Position numbers and translations under genes: made by a program. A stretch of 12,858 bases of DNA from Deltaproteobacteria bacterium (GTDB taxonomy: Bacteria > Myxococcota_A > UBA796 > UBA9615). The notes below the pieces were generated by a model. The model searched no databases. It was not told where the DNA came from and saw only the letters and a program-made list of their open reading frames with translations. Positions within the stretch are counted from its first letter, which is position 1. Every line of letters begins with the position of its first letter. Below are positions 1 through 6,401 of this stretch, piece by piece. The stretch spans positions 1 to 12,858 of the forward strand of contig JAJDAI010000770.1 in NCBI GenBank assembly GCA_029261955.1, written 5' to 3'.

Positions 1-1278
1 CAGGCGCGATTCCGCATCCCCCGCTTCGACCACGGCGCCACGTCCTTCCCCCTCGAGGGGGTCCACCAGAACGAGACCTGCGCGTCCTGCCACGGTGAGG
101 GCAAGGCCGCCGTCTACCGGCCCATCGAGCACGCCCGCTGCGAGAGCTGCCACACCGACGTGCACGAGGGCCAGTTCGCGCCCCGGGACTGCGACGCCTG
201 CCACAGCACCCGCCCCGACGGCTTCAAGGAGAACGTCATCGACCACGACGCGACCTCCTTCCCGTTGCGCTTCGGCCACACCGACGTCGCCTGCATCGCC
301 TGCCACGGCGAGGGTCCCACCGCCGTCTTCGCGAGCCTGCCGGCCGAGGACTGCGGCACCTGCCACGAGGACATCCACCAGAGCCGCTTCGAGCCCGACC
401 TGTGCACCGACTGCCACACGGACGGCGCCTGGCCGGTGGACCCCTTCGACCACAGCCGCACGCGCTACGGCCTCGACGGGGCCCACGGCGACGTGCGCTG
501 CACGGGCTGCCACGGCGAGGGCGAAGAGCGGAACCTGCTGCCCGAGTCGGAGTCCTGCCTGGACTGCCACGCCGAGGCCGACCCCCACCAGGGCCTGCTC
601 GCGCCGGAGACCTGCACCGACTGCCACGTGACGGCGGACTGGAAGCAGCTGCTCTTCGACCACGGCACCACGAAGTTCGCGCTCGATGGCAAGCACACCG
701 AGACCCCCTGCGCGTCCTGCCACGCCACGCCCGACTACAAGGACACGAGGGCGGAGTGCAGCTCCTGCCACGACAAGGACACCCCGCCCGACCACTACGA
801 GGGCGAGTGCTCGGAGTGCCACGGCACGACGTCCTGGCCCGACGCGTCCCTGGGCTCGACCGGGCACGACGCCACCGGCTTCCCCCTGCGCGGGCTGCAC
901 ACCCAGCTGCAGTGCCGTGACTGCCACGCCGAGCCCGAGCCCCTCGCCGCGCAAGGCGGGGCCTGCATCGACTGCCACGCCCAGGACGACCCTCACCGGA
1001 ACCTGCTGGGCGACGCCTGTGAGGACTGCCACGGCGAGTCCGACTGGCTTCGAACGCGCTTCAGCCACGCCGTCACGGGCTACGTGCTGCGCGGCTCCCA
1101 CCGCGTCGCGTCCTGCACCGACTGCCACGCCGCGGGCTTCGCGGGCACGCCCACCGACTGCATCCGCTGCCACCTGGAGGAGAAGCCAAACGACCGCCTG
1201 CACGGCGACGTGCTCATCACCGACTGCTCCCTCTGCCACCGCCCCGTGATGTGGGACGACGCCACCTTCAACCCATGA
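1..1278 (+). CDS. Multihaem cytochrome c (at least 18 haems), 5'-partial
   Basis: The frame is open from the first base, so the start lies upstream; 425 residues are visible, ending at TGA 1276-1278. There are 18 CXXCH haem c motifs. They fall in six tandem modules of 67-71 residues starting near visible residues 9, 80, 149, 219, 287 and 354. Each module opens with a degenerate FDHxxTxFxLxGxH motif and carries three CXXCH. Each also has three recurring extra histidines (in F-D-H, G-x-H and D-x-H-x-G positions), enough for bis-His ligation of all three haems. This is the general style of cytochrome c3/c7-like multihaem proteins that act as periplasmic or extracellular electron wires. The stop overlaps the next start by 4 nt (ATGA), so the gene is probably co-translated with the lipoprotein cytochrome. 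No membrane segment is visible in this part; export is implied by haem c attachment. The electron partner is inferred from the neighbours only. Confidence 0.93.
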   Translation, partial: QARFRIPRFDHGATSFPLEGVHQNETCASCHGEGKAAVYRPIEHARCESCHTDVHEGQFAPRDCDACHSTRPDGFKENVIDHDATSFPLRFGHTDVACIACHGEGPTAVFASLPAEDCGTCHEDIHQSRFEPDLCTDCHTDGAWPVDPFDHSRTRYGLDGAHGDVRCTGCHGEGEERNLLPESESCLDCHAEADPHQGLLAPETCTDCHVTADWKQLLFDHGTTKFALDGKHTETPCASCHATPDYKDTRAECSSCHDKDTPPDHYEGECSECHGTTSWPDASLGSTGHDATGFPLRGLHTQLQCRDCHAEPEPLAAQGGACIDCHAQDDPHRNLLGDACEDCHGESDWLRTRFSHAVTGYVLRGSHRVASCTDCHAAGFAGTPTDCIRCHLEEKPNDRLHGDVLITDCSLCHRPVMWDDATFNP

Positions 1279-1748
1279 GGCCCGCCATGTACGCCCTCCT
1301 CCTGCTCCTCATGAGCTGCTCCCCCCCGGCCGAACCCGAGGGCTTCACCCACACCCCGCTGGTGGGCGCCCACGGAGAGGCCAGCTGCTCCGAGTGCCAC
1401 GGCGAGTCGCTGGACGGCGACACCCCGGTCGCCTGTTCGGGCTGCCACGAAGGCGACGAGCCCGCCGATCACTACGCCGGCGAGTGCGGCGACTGCCACC
1501 AGATGGACGACTGGGCGACGGCGGTGGTCGACCACGACCCGCTCTTCCCGACCCCGCACCGCGGCGTGAGCGAGTGCTCGGCCTGCCACACCACCGGCGA
1601 CAACAGCCAGTTCAGCTGCATCGACTGCCACGAGCACCGCCGCAGCGAGATGGACGACGAGCACCTGGGCGAGGTCGGCGGCTACCGCTGGGAGTCTCCG
1701 GCCTGCCTGGACTGCCATCCCCGTGGCCGCGAGGAGGATGACGACTGA
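1275..1748 (+). CDS. Hexahaem cytochrome c lipoprotein
   Basis: The product is 157 residues. It starts with a short lipoprotein signal peptide: MRPAMY, a Leu run, then lipobox LMSC with Cys15 as the lipidation site. Ser follows at +2, which favours outer-membrane sorting by the usual Lol rule. Six CXXCH motifs begin near residues 38, 54, 71, 101, 115 and 144. The protein is two shortened copies of the same three-haem module as the upstream cytochrome, with openers at residues 24-33 (FTHTPLVGAH) and 85-96. Each copy again has three extra His. It ends in an acidic tail (EEDDD). I chose the ATG at 1275 because it forms an ATGA overlap with the upstream stop; ATG 1287 is a possible alternative and keeps the lipobox. 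A membrane-anchored relay between the large cytochrome and the barrel encoded next is likely, but that is inference. Confidence 0.9.
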   Translation: MRPAMYALLLLLMSCSPPAEPEGFTHTPLVGAHGEASCSECHGESLDGDTPVACSGCHEGDEPADHYAGECGDCHQMDDWATAVVDHDPLFPTPHRGVSECSACHTTGDNSQFSCIDCHEHRRSEMDDEHLGEVGGYRWESPACLDCHPRGREEDDD

Positions 1749-3061
1749 TGTTGCGACTCGTGCTCCTGCTGCTCCTCGCCACGCCCGCGCTCGCGGACGA
1801 GCCGCCCGCCCGCGTGCAGAACCGGGTCTCCCTCGGCGTGCTCGGCGTCTTCGCCCCGACCCCCGGGGTGGGGAACCTCGAGCTGCAGCTCTCCGATCGG
1901 CTGCGGGTGCGCTTCCGCGAGCTGAACGGCGTGAAGGCGGAGTTCCGCTTCGATGGGCGGGTCGGCTTCCGGCTGCTGCACGGCGGCGAGCTGGACCGCA
2001 CGCGGATCACGGCCCTGGGGCTGCACCTGGAGCACGAGCGCTTCTCGCTGGATGCCGGACGCTTCCGCATCCAGGGGAGCTGGCGCCTCGCGGACGGCGT
2101 GCAGGGCATGGTCCGGCTGGGTCGGGGCTTCGAGCTGGGCGGCTGGGTGGGCGAGGTCCCGGACCCCTACACGACCGCGCCGGCCCCGCGCCTCGGCGGC
2201 GGGCCCCTGTTCCGCTTCGTGCATGCAAAGGGCCAGGCGAGCGTCGGCCTGGAGCTGGCGGGCACGAGCGCAGGCCTCGATCGCTTCGCCCTGCTGCTTG
2301 CCGGCCGCGTCGAGCCGGTCAAGCGGGTGGAGATCGCCGTCCGGGCGGACCTGCAGCGCACCGCGGAGATCCCCCTCGTGCCCGCGGACCTCTCCCTCTC
2401 CGGCACCTTCGACCCCCGGGACGACCTGCGCCTGCACGCCGGCTACTCCGCCTGGTCGGGCCTGGCCTACCTCCAGGGCCTCGACCGCGACCCGGGCCTG
2501 TCCCGCCTCGCGCGCCGCTTCAACAACTTCTCGATCGCGGACCACACCACCGCCAACGACGCCGTCGACTCGACGCTCTACCACCAGGCTGGAGGCGGCC
2601 TGCGGTGGACTCCGAAGGGCGACAACGCGACCGCGGTCCTGGGCTTCGACGGCCGCTACCGGCACCACGAGCTCGTCACCCGCCGCCACGCGCGGGCCCG
2701 GTTGACGGCTGGCGTCCGCGGCCTGCTCGGAGATCGCCTGTCCCTGATCACCGACAACAGCGCGGTCTACTGGCGCCAGCGCTGGCGCTGGGAGGGCGGC
2801 CTCACGGCCCGCATCGAGCCCGATCCCAAGCGGGTGCTCAGCATCGACGCCAGCGCGCGGGTCTCCGTGTCCACCGTCACCGACCAGCCCCGACCGACGC
2901 TCTACGCCGACCTCTTCGCCGACCTCGTCCTGCCGCACCGCGTCCTGCTGTCGGTGGGCTACCGCTTCACGAACGAGCTCGACGCCGACGTGTGGAACGC
3001 CGCGCACGTCGCCCTGGTTCGAGCGACATGGACCTTCAGGGCCCCCCGGAGTCGAAAGTGA
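1748..3061 (+). CDS. Secreted protein, probable outer-membrane beta-barrel of a cytochrome conduit
   Basis: The product is 437 residues with a clear signal peptide (MLRLVLLLLLATPALA, cleavage before DE), so the mature protein is about 421 residues. No hydrophobic alpha-helix follows. The chain alternates polar and apolar residues in many short stretches rich in Arg, Gly, Tyr and Leu, as in beta-barrels. It ends close to an aromatic-terminated strand (VALVRATWTF) followed by a basic tail. There is no CXXCH. Lying between haem lipoprotein and cytochrome b genes, it is best read as the porin sheath of a porin-cytochrome complex (role analogous to MtrB or ExtB). It is clearly shorter than MtrB-type barrels, and I cannot show homology by eye. 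Its ATG shares one base with the upstream stop (TGATG). An alternative is a barrel unrelated to electron transfer. Confidence 0.78.
   Translation: MLRLVLLLLLATPALADEPPARVQNRVSLGVLGVFAPTPGVGNLELQLSDRLRVRFRELNGVKAEFRFDGRVGFRLLHGGELDRTRITALGLHLEHERFSLDAGRFRIQGSWRLADGVQGMVRLGRGFELGGWVGEVPDPYTTAPAPRLGGGPLFRFVHAKGQASVGLELAGTSAGLDRFALLLAGRVEPVKRVEIAVRADLQRTAEIPLVPADLSLSGTFDPRDDLRLHAGYSAWSGLAYLQGLDRDPGLSRLARRFNNFSIADHTTANDAVDSTLYHQAGGGLRWTPKGDNATAVLGFDGRYRHHELVTRRHARARLTAGVRGLLGDRLSLITDNSAVYWRQRWRWEGGLTARIEPDPKRVLSIDASARVSVSTVTDQPRPTLYADLFADLVLPHRVLLSVGYRFTNELDADVWNAAHVALVRATWTFRAPRSRK
3048..3051 (+). promoter_or_regulatory. Ribosome binding site that sets the GTG start of the cytochrome b gene
   Basis: GGAG lies 6 nt before the GTG at 3058, inside the 3' end of the barrel gene. 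The in-frame ATG at 3028 has no comparable site. The GTG also makes a 4-nt GTGA overlap with the stop at 3059-3061, matching the style of the other junctions in this unit. Confidence 0.55.
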
Positions 3062-3963
3062 GCGTCGTCGGAAGCCTGATCGGTCGCCTGTTCTCCACCG
3101 TGCTGGGCGGCCTCTTCACCGGTGGCATCCTCGTGGCCCTGGTGGGTTCGCTGTACGTCGGCCGCGACTACTACCGCGTGCCCCGTGACCTGCGCCCCGA
3201 GCACGAGCTGCACAACCTGCTGGGGGCTGGCGGCTCCCTGGGCGTCGCCCTCGGCCTGCTGGGCACCGCGCTGATGGTCGCGATGCTGCTCTACACGCTG
3301 CGCAAGGCCCTGCCGCGCGTGCGCATCCTGGGGCCGACCTCCGGCTGGCTGCAGTTCCACATCGTCTGCGGCATCGGGGGGCCGCTCGCCATCGTGCTGC
3401 ACGCGGGCCTCGTCTGGCCGCGCGGGCTGGTGGCTGTCGCCTTCTGGTGCATGGTCGCCGTGGCGCTCTCCGGGGCCTTCGGTCGCTACGTCTACGCCCT
3501 GGTGCCCCGGGCCACCGGCGGCCGCGCGCTGCAGTGGGACGACGCCCTGGAGCGCCTGGCCGACCTGCGGGCGGAGATCGTCGCCGAGACGGCGGACGTC
3601 GACCCCGCGGCGCTGGGCCGGGCCGTGGAGTCCGTGCAGGACTTCGACCACGACGTGCGCGGCGTGAGCGATCTGCTGTCCCTCCAGCGGGACCTGCGCC
3701 GCCGCCGTCGCACCGTGGACGCCCACCTCGCCGACGCCGGCCTCGACGGCACCCTGCGAGGCCGCACCCGCGCCGCCCTGCTCGAGCAGCTCAAGCTCAA
3801 GCGCGGCCTGGAGGCCTCCCGCGTGGCCGGCCGCCTGCTGCGCTACTGGCACCTGGTCCACCGCCCGCTCGCCGGCGCGATGTACGTCATCGTCGCCTTC
3901 CATGTGGCCACCGCCGTGCTCTTCGGCGGCAGCCTGTCCCAGCTCAGCAGCCTGTGGGAGTGA
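3058..3963 (+). CDS. Di-haem cytochrome b-like integral membrane protein
   Basis: The product is 301 residues from GTG 3058 (ATG 3028 would add 10 residues). Five hydrophobic segments lie near residues 6-34, 57-80, 98-119, 122-148 and 266-291. Two helices carry paired histidines exactly 14 apart: H101/H115 in segment 3 and H268/H282 in segment 5 (H265 is also present). That is the spacing of the four axial ligands in the cytochrome b of bc complexes, so two stacked b haems across the inner membrane are predicted. A charged, probably helical region of about 115 residues (150-264) separates segments 4 and 5. The likely role is to pass electrons between the quinone pool or the flavoprotein encoded next and the periplasmic cytochromes. 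It is not a recognisable standard cytochrome b6, b561 or NarI; the family is uncertain, but the haem-binding pattern is strong. Confidence 0.8.
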   Translation: MSVVGSLIGRLFSTVLGGLFTGGILVALVGSLYVGRDYYRVPRDLRPEHELHNLLGAGGSLGVALGLLGTALMVAMLLYTLRKALPRVRILGPTSGWLQFHIVCGIGGPLAIVLHAGLVWPRGLVAVAFWCMVAVALSGAFGRYVYALVPRATGGRALQWDDALERLADLRAEIVAETADVDPAALGRAVESVQDFDHDVRGVSDLLSLQRDLRRRRRTVDAHLADAGLDGTLRGRTRAALLEQLKLKRGLEASRVAGRLLRYWHLVHRPLAGAMYVIVAFHVATAVLFGGSLSQLSSLWE

Positions 3964-3967
3964 AGCA

Positions 3968-5284
3968 ATGACGCCCTACCTCATCGCCATCGCCGTCATC
4001 GCCGTGGTCTTCGTGCTGCCGGCCTGGATCGGCTTCCTTCGCGAGGAGCGCGAGGCCCGCGGGGAACTGGAGCGCGCCGAAGCTGCCGGCCGACGCGAGC
4101 CCGTCAGCATCCGCCCTGCCGTCGACACCAGCCGCTGCATGGGCTCCGGTGCCTGCGTCACCGCCTGCCCCGAGCACCGCGTGCTCCAGGTGCTCGACGG
4201 CCAGGCCACGCTGGTCAACGCGTCCAGCTGCGTCGGCCACGGTGCCTGCGTGCGCGCCTGCCCCACCCGCGCCCTCGATCTCGTCTTCGGCAGCGAGCGC
4301 CGCGGCGTCGACCTGCCCGAGCTCGGCACCGACTTCCAGAGCAACGTGCCGGGCCTGTACGTCGTCGGCGAGCTCGGCGGCATGGGCCTCATCGCCAACG
4401 CGGTGCAGCAGGGCGTGCAGGCGGCCGGCCAGCTGATGAAGCGTGAGTGGACCGTGCCCGAGGGCGGCGTGGACCTCGTCGTCGTGGGCGCCGGCCCCTC
4501 GGGCATCGCCTGCGCCCTGGAGGCCCGGTCGAAGGGGCTGAGAGTCGAGTTGCTCGAGCAGGGCACCTTCGGCGGCGCCATTCGCCACTACCCCCGCGCG
4601 AAGATCGTCATGTCCCGCGGCTTCCAGCTGCCCGGCCAGAAGCGCGTCGGCGGCGGCTCGCTGAGCAAGGAGCGCCTCATCGAGATCCTGAGCGCGGCCA
4701 TCGCGGACGCCGGGCTGAAGGTCGCCGAAGGCGAGCGCGTCGAGGCCGTGGCCCGCCAGGACGACGGCAGCTTCGAGGTCCGCACCACGAAGCGCACGCT
4801 CGGCGCCGGCCGCGTGGTGCTGGCCGTGGGGCGACGGGGCACGCCGCGCCGCCTGGAGGTCGCGGGCGAGGAGTCACAGAAGGTCGCCTACCGCCTGCTC
4901 GAGCCGGAGCGCTACGAGCACCGCCACGTGCTGGTGGTCGGGGGAGGGGACTCGGCGGTCGAGGCGGCGCTGGCCCTCAGCGAGCAGCGCGGCTGCCGCG
5001 TCACGCTCAGCTACCGCAAGGCGCAGATCACCCGGCCGAAGCAGGCCAACGTCGATCGGCTCGACGCCGCCGTGGCCGCCGGGCGCGTCCAGCTGGAGCT
5101 CCAGAGCACCGTCCTGGAGATCGCCGCCGACCGCGTGCGCCTCAACACCGAGGCCGGCGAGCGCGTCGTGCCCAACGACCACGTCCTCGTGCTCGCGGGC
5201 GGGGTCCTGCCCATGGCCTTCCTCCACGCGACCGGGATCCGGCTCAAGCGGCACTTCGGCCGGCGGGTCGAAGACGTGGCGTGA
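3968..5284 (+). CDS. Membrane-anchored ferredoxin-domain / thioredoxin-reductase-like NAD(P)-FAD oxidoreductase
   Basis: The product is 438 residues; ATG 3968 follows GGGAG (3956-3960) by 7 nt after the tga stop. Domains in order: an N-terminal membrane anchor (residues 3-24); a short charged linker; a two-motif ferredoxin domain (C57-x5-C63-x3-C67-P and C88-x5-C94-x3-C98-P); a segment at 120-157 resembling the C-terminal FAD-contact region of thioredoxin reductases (VPGLYVVGELGGMG then an A/Q/G-rich helix); an FAD Rossmann motif GAGPSG (174-179); and an NAD(P) motif GGGDSA (325-330). No CxxC redox disulfide is present, so it is not a thioredoxin reductase. Both ferredoxin motifs lack the usual second Cys (S60 and H91 instead). 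The likely role is electron transfer between cytosolic NAD(P)H and the cytochrome b encoded just upstream, in either direction. Substrate and direction are inferred. Confidence 0.85.
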   Translation: MTPYLIAIAVIAVVFVLPAWIGFLREEREARGELERAEAAGRREPVSIRPAVDTSRCMGSGACVTACPEHRVLQVLDGQATLVNASSCVGHGACVRACPTRALDLVFGSERRGVDLPELGTDFQSNVPGLYVVGELGGMGLIANAVQQGVQAAGQLMKREWTVPEGGVDLVVVGAGPSGIACALEARSKGLRVELLEQGTFGGAIRHYPRAKIVMSRGFQLPGQKRVGGGSLSKERLIEILSAAIADAGLKVAEGERVEAVARQDDGSFEVRTTKRTLGAGRVVLAVGRRGTPRRLEVAGEESQKVAYRLLEPERYEHRHVLVVGGGDSAVEAALALSEQRGCRVTLSYRKAQITRPKQANVDRLDAAVAAGRVQLELQSTVLEIAADRVRLNTEAGERVVPNDHVLVLAGGVLPMAFLHATGIRLKRHFGRRVEDVA

Positions 5285-5303
5285 AGCCCCTTCGCGCCTC
5301 GGA

Positions 5304-5570
5304 TCAGCGCACCTGCTGCACCGATTCGACCATCTGATCGTCAAAATCTGCACGCAGCTTCAGCAGCGGATTGAAGCTGCTTCGACGTAGCTGCCAGTTG
5401 ACGATCCCCGAGGGCTTGTGCACCCCGCCATCGACGCGCAGGCCGTCCATCACGATGTCGGTGACGTCCCCATACCGAACCCCGGCAGGCTTCTCGTCAG
5501 GCGTTTCAATCGGATCCCCGGCCAGGGCCGGGGCAGCGCAGAGCAGCAGGGACAGGATCAACAGCCTCAT
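5304..5570 (-). CDS. Small secreted protein of unknown function
   Basis: The product is 88 residues with a signal peptide (MRLLILSLLLCAAPALA, cleavage before GD), leaving about 71 residues in the mature form. ATG 5570 is preceded by a strong AGGAGG at 5 nt. The mature part has a conserved-looking core, VMDGLRVDGGVHKPSG, followed by RRSSFNPLLKLRADFDD. This reminds me of a short module found in secreted hypothetical proteins of Myxococcota, some linked to gliding motility, but I cannot confirm that from memory. There is no lipobox; the single Cys at residue 11 is inside the signal peptide. It converges on the electron-transfer unit with a 19-nt gap (5285-5303) in which I see no terminator, and it diverges from the MC1-like gene. 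The function is unknown. Confidence 0.75.
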   Translation of the reverse strand: MRLLILSLLLCAAPALAGDPIETPDEKPAGVRYGDVTDIVMDGLRVDGGVHKPSGIVNWQLRRSSFNPLLKLRADFDDQMVESVQQVR

Positions 5571-5575
5571 GGGGA

Positions 5576-5581
5576 CCTCCT
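5576..5581 (-). promoter_or_regulatory. Ribosome binding site fixing the start of the small secreted protein
   Basis: A perfect AGGAGG lies 5 nt before the ATG at 5570 on the minus strand. It rules out the longer in-frame reading that extends upstream to about 6044, across the MC1-like gene. Confidence 0.7.
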
Positions 5582-5729
5582 CGGTGGGCGCCCTCCAAGA
5601 CTGGCTCCGAAGGCCGAGGATCGCTGTACCGGCTGCGTATCGATGCTGTTTCCGCCATGTAACGGTTTGCGCGCCGCTGATAGGGTTGCGGCGGGGACCG
5701 GATCCATGAGGTCCCGTGGAGGAGAGACC
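5582..5729. promoter_or_regulatory. Divergent intergenic region between the small secreted protein and MC1-like genes
   Basis: This region of about 150 nt must hold promoters for both flanking genes. On the plus strand TGATAGGGT (5678-5686) could be an extended -10 element, but no convincing -35 lies in front of it. GGAGGAGAG (5717-5725) is the Shine-Dalgarno of the MC1-like gene. No clear inverted repeat or operator was seen. Confidence 0.3.
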
Positions 5730-5996
5730 ATGGCTGGAGATAAGAAGTACTTCGTGTTGCAGGAGAACGGTGAGGACTCGGCAACGGTGTTCGCATCGAA
5801 GCAGGCCCGGGGGGCCGCCCTGAAGGCTGCCTCGCGCGGTCACACCTCGATTCGCCTGCGCGAGCGCGGCACCAGCCGCGTGCACGTCTTCGATGGCTGG
5901 CGTGAGCAGAAGCCCGCCCCGAAGAACGGCCCGAGCTGGCTCGGTGACACCGTCTGGCGTGCGAACGTCAAGAAGCAGGGCATCGACAAGAGCTGA
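5730..5996 (+). CDS. MC1-family non-histone chromosomal protein
   Basis: The product is 88 residues, about the length of archaeal MC1 (roughly 93). The sequence follows MC1 almost end to end: an N-terminal YFVL strand, a KQARGAALKAASRG helix, IRLRERGTSRVHVFDGW, then APKNGPSW and a KK-containing tail. MC1 is a monomeric protein that bends DNA sharply and compacts chromatin in Methanosarcina and haloarchaea. Residues matching known DNA-contact positions are kept: K24, R27, W57 and W70 (archaeal K22, R25, W61 and W74). A shorter loop follows the helix, where the archaeal protein has a few extra residues. The protein is basic. ATG 5730 is preceded by GGAGGAGAG. By eye its codon use is a little less GC-rich than its neighbours, which fits high expression or transfer. 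It is probably a nucleoid-associated DNA-binding protein; the family assignment is firm, the role in this bacterium is inferred. Confidence 0.92.
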   Translation: MAGDKKYFVLQENGEDSATVFASKQARGAALKAASRGHTSIRLRERGTSRVHVFDGWREQKPAPKNGPSWLGDTVWRANVKKQGIDKS

Positions 5997-6045
5997 GCCC
6001 GACGCAAGTCGAGCGTTCTGAAGCGCGACCGTTGATCCTTCCACC

Positions 6046-6071
6046 CAGCGACCCGAGATTCAGGGTCGCTG
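6046..6071 (+). terminator. Perfect 9-bp hairpin downstream of the MC1-like gene
   Basis: CAGCGACCC (6046-6054) pairs perfectly with GGGTCGCTG (6063-6071) across an 8-nt loop. It lies 49 nt after the MC1-like stop and 48 nt before the next start. No T-run follows, so it is not a classic intrinsic terminator. It may be a U-less terminator, an mRNA-stabilising stem, or an operator for a dimeric repressor. Confidence 0.4.
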
Positions 6072-6119
6072 ACGTGGTAGGACACGGTCGCGCTCAACTT
6101 GGGAACGGACGCTAGGACC

Positions 6120-6395
6120 ATGACTGAACGAATCATCCCGCTCCACATCTGGGGCACGGTTGTCTCCGGCGAGAACCTCGGCTGCATGGTTCGTGTCGAC
6201 GATGATCGAGGTGCCTCGGGTGGCTTCCAGGTCTACATGGGCCCCGCTGGCTCCAACGGCCGCATGGAAGAGGTCTTCGACTTCTGGCTCGCGTCCCCCG
6301 ACGACGTGCGGAGCATGTTCGAGGAGGAGGAGCTCGCCGTGGCGTGGCCGGACAAGTCCGGCATGGAGTGGCTGCCCGCCAACGGCACCGCCTGA
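6120..6395 (+). CDS. Small acidic hypothetical protein
   Basis: The product is 91 residues from ATG 6120; a TTG at 6099 in the same frame would add 7 residues but has no better ribosome site. AGGA (6114-6117) lies very close (2 nt) to the ATG. There is no signal peptide or membrane segment, so it is probably cytosolic. The chain begins TERIIPLHIWGTVVSG and has a strand-like first half (GCMVRVDDD, GGFQVYMG). A very acidic helix follows (SPDDVRSMFEEEELAVAW). I do not recognise a family. It ends 6 nt before the protease start, which suggests shared transcription. Coding support comes from the frame, the codon pattern and the neat fit between flanking features. Confidence 0.65.
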   Translation: MTERIIPLHIWGTVVSGENLGCMVRVDDDRGASGGFQVYMGPAGSNGRMEEVFDFWLASPDDVRSMFEEEELAVAWPDKSGMEWLPANGTA

Positions 6396-6401
6396 GCCTC
6401 T

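Noticed and set aside
1723..3057. Upstream extension of the cytochrome b frame
   Set aside because: It is an Arg/Pro/Ala-rich shadow of the barrel gene; the real gene begins at GTG 3058.
5285..5303. Terminator between the converging flavoprotein and small secreted protein genes
   Set aside because: Only 19 nt, with no inverted repeat or T-run.
5571..6044. Minus-strand extension of the small secreted protein frame across the MC1-like gene
   Set aside because: The signal peptide and perfect AGGAGG place the start at 5570, and the plus strand carries a full MC1 protein there.
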